Positions 23,383 to 31,639 of a stretch of DNA of 64,000 nucleotides are shown here, piece after piece. The stretch comes from Persicaria tinctoria (taxonomy: Eukaryota > Streptophyta > Magnoliopsida > Caryophyllales > Polygonaceae): contig JBANSL010000004.1 in NCBI GenBank assembly GCA_037127255.1, positions 86,262,627-86,326,626 on the forward strand, in the 5' to 3' direction. Below the pieces are notes generated by a model that saw nothing but the letters and a program-made list of their open reading frames with translations, had not been told where the DNA came from and did not search any database. The stretch's first letter is position 1; each line of letters begins with the position of its first letter. Both the position numbers and the translations under genes were made by a program.

Positions 23383-25521
23383 ATGATGATGATACGGGCC
23401 CTTGTGTGTTTATTTCGCATTTATATATATCTATACACTTGCTTATGTGTTGCATTTTAACATTCATGTAGTTTAAGTATGCCTCTTTATATGGCACGGA
23501 GTGTGCATATTTCCGATGATTGACCCCGATATATTTCTTGTTTTTTTAGATTCAGGTACCCCTTACCCGATATGACTTGCTTTGTGGATGGTTTTCGGGA
23601 CAGACCTTTTGGACGATTAGAGTGAGGGAGGCGCCTGACAATCGTACTCTTTTGCTCATACTTTTATCGTTTTGACCCGGCGTGGCCGTGGCGTTTTGTT
23701 GTATTTATGATTTCCACTTTTATTTCTATTCGAAACGTTTTCGCGATAGTCTAGGACAGGTGAAGCCTCCAACGGGTTTACGATCTTTTCGGGGTTCGCA
23801 ATCCCCATCTTTTGACAACTAAATCTTCCGCTTAAATGAACCTAATAATAACTCGTACTCGGTCGTAAGATCCAAAGCTCACGGAAGAAGATCAAACTTC
23901 TTCTATAACGTTCCCCGATAATCTAGTATTCCGAACCTTATTTACCTTCTAAGTAGGTTTATGGAGGTTAATTCGGGTACTTAAATTTCGGGTCGTTACA
24001 GAGGAGGAAGACTATATGAAATCTGTTCCTTATGATGCATCTGTTGGGTCAATTATGTATGCTATGATTTGTACCAGGCCTGACCTTGCTTTTGCAGTGA
24101 GTGTGTTGAGCAGGTATATGTCTAACCCTGCAAAGAAACATTGGGTTGCCATGAAATATCTCCTGAGATACATTGCTGGTACCCTTGACATTGGTTTGGT
24201 ATACGGTTTGCATACTTCACCCTCTGAGTTGTTTGGCTTTGTGGACTCTGACTATGCTGGCAATAAGGATAATAGGAAATCTACCACCTCTTTCTTCTAC
24301 ACTTGGTGTGGGAACTGTATTTCTTGGAAGGCTCATCTGTAGCCTATTGTTGCTCTGTCTTCAACAGAAGCAGAGTACATAGCTGCTACTGAAGCCTCCA
24401 AGGAAGCAATCTGGCTCCAAAATATTATGAAAGAGGTGGATAGGAAGAACCATAAATCTGTATTGCATACAGATAGTCAGAGTGCCCTTTATCTGTGCAA
24501 AGATCCAGTCTATCATGAAAGGACTAAGCACATTGATGTTCGTTACCACTTCATACGTGTGTTGGTATCCAAAAATCTTCTTATTGTTAAGAAGATTGAT
24601 GGAAAACTTAATTCTGCAGACTTTGGCACTAAGATTGTAACCACTGATAAGTTTCTCTTTTGTAGGGAGTTCCTGCACGTGATCAAGTCAAACTGATGCT
24701 GAGAAGGGTATGAAATAGCCGATGATAGACAAAGGTGTAAATCCAGTCCACACTTCAACAAGGAAGATTTACGATATGTGTAAACTCAGAATTAGGAGGG
24801 TAAATTGTTAGACTCGTCTCTTTTAACCTATGTGTAATTCTAAGTGTAAATGGATGTTTTAACTTGTAAGGCTGATTGTATTGGTTTGGGCCGGACCGGC
24901 CCACAACTGATCTCAGCAATCCATTGGGCTTGAAGCCCATGCGGATCACTTCAGCTTCTCTTGCTAAGCTTTGGCAACGACGTCGTTCAGCTTAAGCGCT
25001 CTCTTTATAAGGGTTTGCAAAACCCTAATCCGAGAGTGGAGAGAGTTGTTGCTTACTGTAGCTATGTTCTTGACTCCTGAGGCGATTCTAGGGTTTCATC
25101 CCTTTTCGGCCTTTGTGAGCGTAGATCGAGCTCCCTTCCATCCAAATACACTCAGTGACATATTGTTGAGAGAGATTTGTAGCCTCTTTGCCCTCTAGGT
25201 TTTGACCTTGGTGGCTGGTGTCCTCGTTGAGGCTAATCGTCGCTACAATCTCTACGTTCTACTTTTGCTTTGGTTTTACTGAGTTGTAAACTTGTTCATT
25301 ATCATTGCTTAAGTTTCTGTTTATGCATTCTGGTGTTTTGGATCGATTCTCTTCATAAGTTTCTATTCTTTGATCAATGCCTCGTCTCATCTGCAGGGAT
25401 GGATTTCCATGACTTGTTGGATATCCCTCAAGGGGACCGAAGAAAGTATCATGATGATGTCACTGTCATGGTGGTCTCTCTTGAAGGAAGAATTTGGAAG
25501 TCGTCTGGGAAATACCCTTGA
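7592..25521 (+). CDS. Protein phosphatase 2C, last two exons, split by a 17.7 kb intron
   Basis: Exon n-1 is 7592-7709 (acceptor ACCAG, donor CAG|GTGATG). The last exon is 25397-25521 (acceptor CTGCAG), ending in TGA. The spliced frame reads from [11 protein letters not shown] through [13 protein letters not shown] to [20 protein letters not shown] and SGKYP. The DD in YHDDVTV is the conserved C-terminal metal-binding motif region of PPM/PP2C phosphatases. Exon lengths of 118 and 125 bp keep the frame. The intron consists mainly of the copia element with the nested gypsy. No upstream PP2C exons (for example a DGLWE motif) were found in 1-7590. Either they lie left of the window behind another repeat-filled intron, or this is a gene fragment. 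Family assignment is firm, subfamily is not. Confidence 0.72.
7875..8424 (+). repeat. Copia 5' LTR
   Basis: Runs TGTTAG ... CTTCA. It contains a perfect palindrome AACGACGTCGTT at 8045-8056 and a TATA-like TTTATAAG at 8073-8080, a plausible promoter for the element. Transcription would begin shortly after the TATA motif. Its partner is at 24806-25355 with equal length. Confidence 0.95.
8045..8080 (+). promoter_or_regulatory. Copia LTR promoter: GACGTC palindrome plus TATA motif
   Basis: The 12-bp perfect palindrome AACGACGTCGTT has an ACGT/GACGTC core, the type bound by plant bZIP factors. It lies 17 bp upstream of TTTATAAG (8073-8080). Both are conserved unchanged in the 3' LTR at 24976-24987 and about 25004, although other positions of the LTRs differ. 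Promoter activity is inferred. Confidence 0.55.
8428..8439 (+). other. Copia primer binding site (tRNA-iMet)
   Basis: TGGTATCAGAGC, complementary to the 3' end of plant initiator Met-tRNA, starts 3 nt after the LTR end. Confidence 0.93.
8543..8850 (+). repeat. Imperfect tandem repeats in the copia leader
   Basis: Units of about 120 bp begin with TCTGTTGAAG and end near CTCCAGATCT (8628-8729 and 8749-8850 are the clearest). A shorter related copy lies at 8543-8588. They sit in the untranslated leader between the primer site and the Gag start at 9093. No function can be assigned. Confidence 0.75.
9093..12592 (+). pseudogene. Copia Gag-protease-integrase-RT polyprotein, 5' part
   Basis: The frame opens at ATG 9093 ([20 protein letters not shown]). 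Gag contains a CX2CX4HX4C knuckle ([14 protein letters not shown], about residues 232-245). Protease has DSGC (about residue 290). Integrase has an HHCC-like region with CENC and the D, D and E core ([23 protein letters not shown]). A long Ser/Asp/Glu-rich linker follows (about residues 740-860). TAG at 11823-11825 interrupts the frame just before the RT domain. RT then reads to the insertion point ([26 protein letters not shown]). At the TAG the family usually has Trp, and the same frame continues afterwards. The gypsy element starts at 12593 inside the RT/connection region. Confidence 0.93.
12593..15194 (+). repeat. Gypsy 5' LTR
   Basis: The LTR is 2602 bp. A purine-rich GAAAGAAAGA tract lies near 13107-13158 and a (GAT)n microsatellite near 14506-14585. 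It differs from the 3' LTR by about 10 substitutions (7 transitions, 3 transversions by eye) and by 15 bp in the microsatellite. ORFs inside it (for example 12673-12921 and 12963-13301) are repeated in the other LTR and are not genes. Confidence 0.95.
14506..14585 (+). repeat. (GAT)n microsatellite in gypsy 5' LTR
   Basis: A nearly pure GAT/ATG trinucleotide run ends in a GATTATGATGAT variant. The 3' LTR copy at 23327-23391 has five fewer units, which explains the whole length difference between the LTRs. Poly-Asp and poly-Ile frames over it are artefacts. Confidence 0.97.
15199..15210 (+). other. Gypsy primer binding site (tRNA-iMet)
   Basis: TGGTATCAGAGC, 4 nt after the 5' LTR, is the same initiator-tRNA complement used by the copia element. 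Confidence 0.93.
15700..16782 (+). pseudogene. Gypsy Gag (ends in TAG within the polyprotein frame)
   Basis: ATG 15700 ([17 protein letters not shown]) is preferred to the upstream ATG at 15619, because it begins an Arg/Gly-rich N-terminus typical of this group. The retrotransposon Gag domain spans about residues 60-230. Two CCHC knuckles follow near the C-terminus ([14 protein letters not shown] and [14 protein letters not shown]). TAG at 16780-16782 stops it, but the same frame is open directly after and runs into Pol, so a Gag-Pol fusion was probably ancestral. Confidence 0.9.
16783..19959 (+). pseudogene. Gypsy Pol: protease, RT, RNase H, integrase
   Basis: This is in frame with Gag after the TAG; the first ATG is at 16819. 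A Gly/Arg-rich linker leads to protease with DTGATH. RT has [18 protein letters not shown] and FIDD in place of the commoner YxDD. RNase H starts at [12 protein letters not shown]. Integrase has a zinc-binding part ending CQVCQQ, then DxxT-type core pieces ([26 protein letters not shown]). TAG at 19957-19959 interrupts the integrase C-terminus, and the frame continues immediately. All catalytic signatures appear intact, so only the stops look damaging. Confidence 0.93.
19960..20541 (+). pseudogene. Gypsy integrase C-terminus with chromodomain-like tail
   Basis: Same frame as Pol. The GPF/GPY-type segment ([17 protein letters not shown]) is followed by [12 protein letters not shown]. The tail [21 protein letters not shown] ... 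EEATWETEE resembles the integrase chromodomain of plant chromoviruses. Such chromodomains bind histone marks and guide insertion (family knowledge). Stop at 20539-20541. Confidence 0.85.
20542..21413 (+). other. Gypsy 3' untranslated region with four PPT-like motifs
   Basis: This noncoding stretch lies between the Pol stop and the 3' LTR. The word TTAGAGGTGGA occurs near 20810, 20875 and 20939 and as the true polypurine tract AGAGGTGGATGAT right before the LTR at 21401. The first three copies are each followed by a partial inverted copy (AATCCACC, GATCCAC, ACCACCTC), giving small stem-loops. The 71-codon frame at 21197-21412 has no support. Confidence 0.8.
21414..24000 (+). repeat. Gypsy 3' LTR
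   Basis: The LTR is 2587 bp, nearly identical to 12593-15194, with a shorter (GAT)n run at about 23327-23391. It ends GTCGTTACA followed by the target duplication GAGGA. Confidence 0.96.
24006..24696 (+). pseudogene. Copia RT C-terminus and RNase H, 3' part
   Basis: After the GAGGA duplication at 24001-24005 the copia frame resumes in the same phase as at 12592, so the gypsy insertion alone split it. Visible RNase H motifs are [29 protein letters not shown] and a D in HTDSQSA. A TAG at 24340-24342 lies where the family has a Gln or similar before PIVALSS. The polyprotein ends at TGA 24694-24696. It cannot be expressed from its own start in the present arrangement. Confidence 0.92.
24806..25355 (+). 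repeat. Copia 3' LTR
   Basis: 550 bp, preceded by the purine tract AGGAGGGTAAAT and followed by the duplication TAAGT. It differs from the 5' LTR at about 12 positions. Confidence 0.95.
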
Positions 25522-25629
25522 CTTGTCAGCTCCATACAAGCGACCCTGTTTCAGATGCGCTCATCCAAGCATAGCCTCACAACAAAACGCAACTCAACAA
25601 TTGAGATGATCAACCCCAAATCGTAAACA

Positions 25630-25990
25630 AACATACAATACGCACTCTTTCCCTGACCAAGTCGAGAGAGTGTTTCCTAGTGGCCCAAACACCTGCGTAA
25701 ACTCATAGCGCAACCAAAAGGGGAAAAAACCAAACAAAAAAAGAAGTATAACAAACAAATAAATGAGACTAGGAAAATGCATGGTGTGAGAAACATGTGA
25801 AAGGATGCGATTTTTGCCACTCCCCTGAGTCCCAGCTCAACCCTCTATGACCGGATGATGCTCCTCCACTGCGCCCTATCCGTAATCGTGCTCTCGTCAA
25901 GATTTAAAAAGGCAAAATCTTGTCTGATCACCTCTCTCCAATTTTTCTTTGGTCTCCCTATGCTCCGTGTACTCTATTAATATCAACATT
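25630..25990 (-). mobile_element. LINE 3' fragment (C-terminal RT tail)
   Basis: On the minus strand, about 25860-25945 reads VIRQDFAFLNLDESTITDRA followed by QWRSIIRS. This D-RxxWRxxIR-type ending is common at the end of plant LINE-like RT polyproteins. The rest, towards 25630, resembles the 3' flank of the copy at 33235-33600 (shared GAGAGAGTGTTT). It lies just downstream of the PP2C stop and is decayed and non-functional. Confidence 0.7.
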
Positions 25991-26568
25991 GTTCAATTTT
26001 ACACTAAATTTATATTTTAAAAAAGCTAGAAATGATTTTATAATATATTGCTTGAACATATATACTCAGATCATAAAACAAAATATATGAATTTATGATA
26101 ATACAAGTAACATGGTCTTGCAACAAATAGCTTGGGAGTTCCCATGGATTTGAAGATCTTTTATGTACAGCTGCTTACTAATGGCCCAATTACAGAAAAG
26201 CCCAATCGATTAGGGTCCACGTCCGCTATAGTAAATGGATAATAACCACCTGGCCCAAATGTAAACTTAACAGAATGCCCTATGGCCCAGTACTGTATTT
26301 GTATACACACTAAGCACTGGATTGCTAAATAAGGGATATGTCGGGCGGGATCTGCTGTCCCACAAGGGACAGCCCCTGAATGGCACTCCCCCCATCCCCT
26401 GAATTAAAAAAAAAAAGGAAATGACTATAATTTTTTTTTAAAAAAAGGAAAATGATTAAGGGTGGATTTTTTGTGAGGAGGGATAGTGGGGAGACAGGGG
26501 TGCGAGCACAGTGGATCCTCACTGGGGATATGTCTTCTCACTTGTAAGGGATAAGAGGCGGAAACCAT
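25991..26568. other. AT-rich intergenic DNA, nothing recognised
   Basis: No coding exon or clear repeat boundary was seen. A homopolymer pair (poly-A near 26406, poly-T near 26431) and a G-rich segment near 26450-26540 could be an old MITE. This is not assignable from the sequence. Confidence 0.5.
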
Positions 26569-26664
26569 TTCAGAATGGCTCACTGGAAAGGACTTGTGGG
26601 TATTACTCATAGGTCTCCGGTTCGAACCTCGGATATGGTCACTCTTTATTTACCAATTCAATGA
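26569..26664 (+). mobile_element. tRNA-derived SINE, copy 1
   Basis: An A-box-like TGGCTCACTGG (26576-26586) and a B-box GGTTCGAACC (26619-26628) lie 32 bp apart, as in a Pol III promoter. The body AAAGGACTTGTGGGTA is shared with the copy at 59734-59816, and both diverge after ATTCAATGA. Two dispersed copies support a SINE rather than a tRNA gene. No cloverleaf is evident. Confidence 0.8.
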
Positions 26665-26721
26665 TCAGAGGCGGATTCTCTTTAAGCATTTCAATTTTTA
26701 GCACTGAACATATGTAAATTA

Positions 26722-26911
26722 ATTATTTCCTACATTATTTACCAAACTGATATACTTTTATCGTAATTATCATTTGTTAAACTTCATATCTTAATAATAT
26801 AATTATATCCGAGAACATTATTTCCTACATCATTTACCAAACTGATATACTTTTATCGTAATTATCATTTGTTAAACTTCATATCTTAATAATATAATTA
26901 TATCCGAGAAC
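26722..26911 (+). repeat. 95-bp tandem duplication
   Basis: Two adjacent copies (26722-26816 and 26817-26911) starting near ATTATTTCCTACAT differ at very few positions, for example ACATTATT versus ACATCATT. This is a recent local duplication in noncoding DNA. Confidence 0.92.
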
Positions 26912-27193
26912 TTCAAATTAGAGATTTATATCATCATTCTAGCTACAAATCCATAATATTGATAATTTTTCGAAAAAAGAAAAAATTAGGGTTTAATTTT
27001 ATCGACAATTATTTTTGTATCGTAATTTTCCGCTCCCTCATTCAATAATTTCAAGGATCCGCCACCGTAAGGGATACAAATATTCGAACTTCAATATTTG
27101 TATAGGATATATCGTATATCACTACAACCATTCCTAATAAATGTTTTTTTTTTGCCTTTAGCTTCATTCGATCAGGCAGGTAAATCACTCTAA

Positions 27194-27543
27194 GAGCTTG
27201 TTTGGTTGGCAACCTAAAAACCCAGGAAGTAAAACTTCTCAGGAAGTAGGAGAAATTCTTGTGTTTGGTTGATATTTTTGCAATTAAAAAACATAGGAAT
27301 TCAACTTTCCGGGAAGTTGAATTCCATCAAAATGGAGGAAGTTCACTTACCTAGTTCCCCTAGGTAAGTTCAACTTCCCCCATTGTTAACTTAGAAATTT
27401 CCATTTCCTTTATTTAATCTCCTAGAATAAAAAGTCAACCAAACATATTTTTAGAATTCCCGTCAATTGAATTTTCCGGGAATTCAATTCTCATGAAGTA
27501 ACTTCCCGGGAATTTCAATTCCCACATTGAACCAAACGAACCC
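27194..27543. mobile_element. Tourist-like MITE (PIF/Harbinger type), copy 1
   Basis: Ends GAGCTTGTTTGGTT and AACCAAACGAACCC form imperfect inverted repeats, flanked by the 3-bp duplication TAA (27191-27193 and 27544-27546). The internal arms also fold back (GGGAAGTTGAATTCC). The related copy 45883-46217 has the same ends and TSD. There is no transposase. The 3-bp TWA-type duplication is the basis for the PIF/Harbinger call. Confidence 0.8.
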
Positions 27544-27674
27544 TAAATATAGATCTCGTACCGTATGACTAATTTAATGGGGGTTAGCCCTCGAGTAAAG
27601 ACTTTAATTAAAGAAATGGTTTATTAAAAAAATGGGGATGAAAGCCAAACTCATCCAAACTTTTTCCAACCAAA

Positions 27675-28095
27675 TAGGTCTGTTAAGCCTGTTACATGAG
27701 CTGAACAGCTCGAGTTTGGCTCAGGATCGGTTCGAAAAAAGTTTGACTCGAGCTCGTTCACCTACCTAAACAAACCGAATATGAACATGATTTTAAACTC
27801 GGTTGAAAACTTGACTCTTTCAATTTAAGCTTGAATAGCTTGAATTTTGTAGAATTTTTAAAATTTCTTTAAGTTAATACGTAGTATATTAGAACCAAGT
27901 AAAACTGCTTAAAGCTCGAAAAAAAAGAGCTTGACGTACTCAAGCTCGTTTATTTACTAAAAACAAGTCAAGCTTGAATAGAAAAGAAAGCTCATTAATT
28001 TAAAAAGTGAGATCGGCTCGACTCGAGCTAGTTTAACAAATAAATCAAGCTTTAGCATGTCAAATTCGACTCATTCGACTCGAATAACACCTCTA
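27675..28095. mobile_element. hAT non-autonomous element B (GAGCTCGA type), copy 1
   Basis: Ends TAGGTCTGTTA and ATAACACCTCTA are inverted, with an 8-bp duplication matching at 7 of 8 positions (CAACCAAA 27667-27674; TAACCAAA 28096-28103). The interior carries GCTCGAG/CTCGAGC words in both orientations and the phrase TTTGTTAAAC-like seen in the copies at 43722 and 61312. No coding sequence. Confidence 0.82.
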
Positions 28096-28103
28096 TAACC
28101 AAA

Positions 28104-28880
28104 ATAAACTTAAAACTGCTGAGCGAATTTCACCCATGAGATTGAAGATTCGTGTATTTTAGTATGAAGTATTTTTCTAGGGTCGATATTTTATGTTAGT
28201 ATGAAGTATTTTTCTAATCAAACTTCTTATCTTATGCCAAAAAAACGTACGGGATAGAAAAACAACGTACATATAAAAGCTTTCACATAATAATATATAC
28301 TGAATTTATGAAATCATAAGTTGTCATGAATCCTGATAAAGTGATATGGAAAATTTGGGAACAATCTAAACGAGAGTCGAAACCTTTAATCTCACAAAAC
28401 ACGTGAATCTCGGTGTAAATCGTCTAATCTAACATCGTAGTTCATTTTAGGATCCTTTTAATTTCATTGGCCGAGAAACATTAAAATAAATTATAAGATA
28501 CAAACACTTATTTAATAAAATAATTAAAATTTTCAATTTAACCAATCAGATAGTTTGGACTACTGTATGGACTATAAATTGTGGATTAGAAGATCCCCGT
28601 CCCGTGAATCCGGGCAGATGGAAAGATTAAAACGAGTGTACTGTACTACTGTAGAATGAAGCGTGGGACACGTTCATTGGAGGGACCCAACACAAGTGGG
28701 AGACAGATGGTGGCCGTTGTGTGAACTTGGACTCATTACTTATTTACCACATGTAACTAATGTATTGATCATTGTGATTATTGTCTAGATTAAGCTCATG
28801 TTTATCGTCTAATCACTAGCTAATGTCTAGGAGGGTTGGTTGATAGGAAACTCTCATCCCGTTCTTGTTAAATGAACTGA
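28104..28880. other. Intergenic DNA, nothing recognised
   Basis: AT-rich. A 21-bp or longer repeat of TATTTTAGTATGAAGTATTT occurs twice within 28154-28216. No exon or transposon boundary can be supported. Confidence 0.5.
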
Positions 28881-29742
28881 CTTGTTATAATATAATGGTC
28901 AATTTCTCGTCAAATACAAATAATACATGTATGACAAACTTTTAGTGTCGATGAAAGGTAGACAATAATGATTTTTCGAGTTGATAAAATGTTTGATGAT
29001 ATGGGAAGTCAGTGTCGACCAATAGTAACAGACCCTAACCAAGTTAAAGTGGTTTTCTATATATTATGGAGTAGTAAATTAGTTCCTATTTTTATGTACA
29101 CTTCTTTTCACCTCTCTCTCTCATATATAGTCCATAATGTATATGATTTCAAGTTATATTTAGTTTTCTTTTGTGTAATATAAATACTAGTATAATTATG
29201 AGTTGAAAGTAATCAAATAAAAGTTTTCTTAGCGATTGCTTATATGGCATCAGAACTATAAACACAATTTTTTTTCCCTTTAAAATTCTTCCTACAGCTT
29301 TCTACCCTCTCATGGATAACACCATTCAATATCTCCTAACCCCAACCCACTTTCCACATCTAAATCCCTCCCCCTAGTATCAAGTTAGACAAGCATAACT
29401 ATTCCGATCCCTATGGAAAACCACTATCATCTCAACTCCTGAAATAATGTTTGATCTTGAGTCTTTTGTTCTCTCTCTGACGTCACCGACAGAGACAATT
29501 CCAAACCTGACTCTACAGGGCCTGCTCTCCCTGATAGAGTACATAGGTCTTATATTATACAGTGGGCTCAAAGGCTCAATACCTTTGTAACCTATATATA
29601 TGTTTATCAATGAATGGGAACCCTCAAGGAGGACTTTACATCAATTATATCATTCCATACTCCCCAATCCGACGTTCACTCCATAGAAGAAGAAGGACTG
29701 GTTTGTGCTCCCAGATCAAATCCACTCTTTTAGGATGGGCGC

Positions 29743-29998
29743 TTGCCCATGTTACTCGAGCCACGTCCGCAGAGCTTGCTTGGAGGGCCCTTTGAGAAAA
29801 ATTTCCAAGCCCAATCTAAGGCCAAACGGATCACAATGAAGCTTCAACTTCAATCGATGACGAAAGGGACTTTGCCAATGAATGATTACATTGAGAAGAA
29901 ACGTGCAATTGCAGATTCCCTTGCCAAAGATGACAACCTCATCTCTAATGAAGATCTCATGGGCCACATCATTCATGGTCTATACTCATTCTGAAAGA
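29743..29998 (+). pseudogene. Copia Gag fragment in the palindrome loop
   Basis: The frame around 29793-29997 reads EKNFQAQSKAKRITMKLQLQ followed by NDYIEKKRAIADSLA and EDLMGHIIHGL. This matches the UBN2-type Gag domain of plant copia elements. It begins directly after the left arm and stops at 29992-29994. There is no start codon of its own. It is a relic. Confidence 0.85.
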
Positions 29999-30104
29999 GT
30001 GGATTTGATCCACAAGAGCACAAAACCGATCCTTCTTCGATCTTTCATGCATGGAGCGAAGGTTGGATTGAGGAGGGCAGACCCTGTAGAGTTAGGGTTT
30101 GGAA

Positions 30105-30296
30105 TTATATATGCCGGTGAGGTCGGAGAGAGACAAATGACTCAAAATCAAACGTTTCAAGAGTCGAGATGATAGTGGTTTTCCATACAGAATAGTTGTC
30201 CCTGTCTAACTTGATACTAAGGGGAGGGATCTGGAAGTGGAGAGTGGGTTTGGATCCATCAACAACGACTAGGAGATGTTGAGTGGTGTTAGCCAT
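30105..30296 (-). pseudogene. Copia Gag N-terminus in the right arm
   Basis: The minus-strand frame from ATG 30296 reads MANTTQHLL ... IKLDRDNYSVWKTTIISTLE ... FESFVSLRPHRHI. The counterpart in the left arm begins MDNTIQYLLTP near 29313 but is broken by a stop soon after. The copy is truncated at the loop. Confidence 0.8.
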
Positions 30297-30820
30297 GAGA
30301 GGGAAGAAAGTTGCATGAAGAATTTTAAAGGAAAAAATAGTTAAAAAAGTATACTCGATCCGTATGTGTTTATAACTCCGATACCATAAGTAATGACAAA
30401 GAAAACTTTTCCTTAATTACTTTCAACTCAGAGTTACAATATTTATATTATACATAAGAAAACTGAATGTAACTCGAAATCCTATACATAAGGGATTATA
30501 CGGGGGAGAGGTGAAAAGAAGTGTATATAAAACTAGGAACTAATTTACTGTAATATAGGAAACCATTGTGACTTGGTTAGGGTCTGTTATTACCTTTCAT
30601 ATGCCTTTCGATTTTCATTTATTTTACGGTCTGTCTGAAGGCGTGTACATTTGTTATTGAGGAATACATTAGGGGAAGGGCTACTCCCCACCTCACCCGT
30701 TTGTTGCCCGATTTTTGGTTTTCGGTGTTTCGAGAGCCATGCTCTCGTTTTACCCAAAAAATTAAAATAAAAGTCGATCAATATAATGAATATCATGAAT
30801 TGTACATACGTTTAGTGAGA

Positions 30821-31620
30821 AATTGACCGTGTGTATAATAACCTATTTCTAAATTAAGTGATGTTAAAAGTTAAAACATATGAAAACTTATTTGATCTAT
30901 CTTATATATCCGACCTATTCAATGTAGCAGATAATTAAAATAATGAGTAATAACATATATAGAGGAGTAGCTAGGTTAACTTAACTGATCAAGTAAGTGG
31001 AATATTTTCAAAATTTAACCATTTTAGCTAGTGTTTTTTTTTTTTAATTTAGTACTGTACAGTATATTTTATTTTATTTGACTTTTTAACAACGAGCACT
31101 GTATCAATTTTAATTAACCACTAAAGTCTATTTTTGTCTCAGTATTCAATTCGATCACACTCCCGACAATTTGACAACGTTGAAATCGTACTCTTTCATT
31201 TAATTTTTGATTTTATTTAGTAGTGTGGGATTTTGTCTCTAAATTGTCGGGAAGTCATTGCCAAATAATTTGTCACGTACAGCAAGTGCCTAGCCTTGAC
31301 CATTCTGTACAAATAGTATGAGCCCATATATTCAAAGGCGTTATGTCACACCGGCCACGAATTGATCGAGACAGTTTTTTTTGTTGGAATTGTTATTATG
31401 GTAGCTAATTGGGGATTTAAGGAACAATTTAATTTGTTAAATGTGACTAAATATTATAGCCAACATATATGTGTTGGATTCACTTCTTTATGCGGTTAAC
31501 AAAAATTATAGTCAATGTATATATAAATAGGAAAAAAAATAATCAGTATTAGTATTTATTTATTTTTTAATAAAATAAAAATATTATGTGATTTAGTTTA
31601 GAATATGAATGTGCATTTCA
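30821..31620. other. AT-rich intergenic DNA, nothing recognised
   Basis: No coding potential, repeat boundary or RNA gene recognised. Confidence 0.5.
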
Positions 31621-31639
31621 TTATTTTTTTTATTATGTA

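Larger units (their letters stand above)
12593..24000 (+). mobile_element. Ty3/gypsy chromovirus (Tekay/Del-like), nested in copia
   Basis: LTRs of 2602 bp (12593-15194) and 2587 bp (21414-24000), TGTAAAGACC ... GTCGTTACA, are flanked by the 5-bp duplication GAGGA (12588-12592 and 24001-24005). The primer site TGGTATCAGAGC is at 15199-15210. Domain order is Gag, protease, RT, RNase H, integrase and a chromodomain-like tail. The long LTR and the chromodomain fit the Tekay clade; the clade name is inferred. Only about 10 LTR substitutions were counted, so the insertion is young. Two in-frame TAG codons remain. Confidence 0.96.
7875..25355 (+). mobile_element. Ty1/copia LTR retrotransposon, split by nested gypsy
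   Basis: Two 550-bp LTRs (7875-8424 and 24806-25355), each TG...CA, are flanked by the 5-bp duplication TAAGT (7870-7874 and 25356-25360). A tRNA-iMet primer site TGGTATCAGAGC follows the 5' LTR at 8428-8439, and a purine tract AGGAGGG precedes the 3' LTR. Domain order is Gag, protease, integrase, RT, RNase H, which defines copia. The LTRs differ at about 12 of 550 positions by eye. Removing the gypsy insertion leaves an element of about 6.1 kb. Two in-frame TAG codons plus the insertion make it non-autonomous now. Confidence 0.96.
28880..30820. repeat. Large imperfect palindrome of two copia 5' halves
   Basis: The left arm (about 28880-29736) and the reverse complement of the right arm (about 29994-30820) share sequence throughout, each with its own indels (left insert about 29532-29660, right insert about 30600-30780). 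Both arms carry LTR-like DNA, then a primer-site-like motif (TGGCATCAGA at 29245; reverse of TGGTATCGGAG at 30376-30386), then a Gag start. On the minus strand the right arm reads KLDRDNYSVWKTTIISTLE, a copia Gag N-terminus. The loop continues Gag on the plus strand. If transcribed it would form a long hairpin. Confidence 0.82.

Noticed and set aside
26576..26628. tRNA gene
   Set aside because: Only A and B boxes match; no cloverleaf and a second dispersed copy exists, so it is called a SINE.
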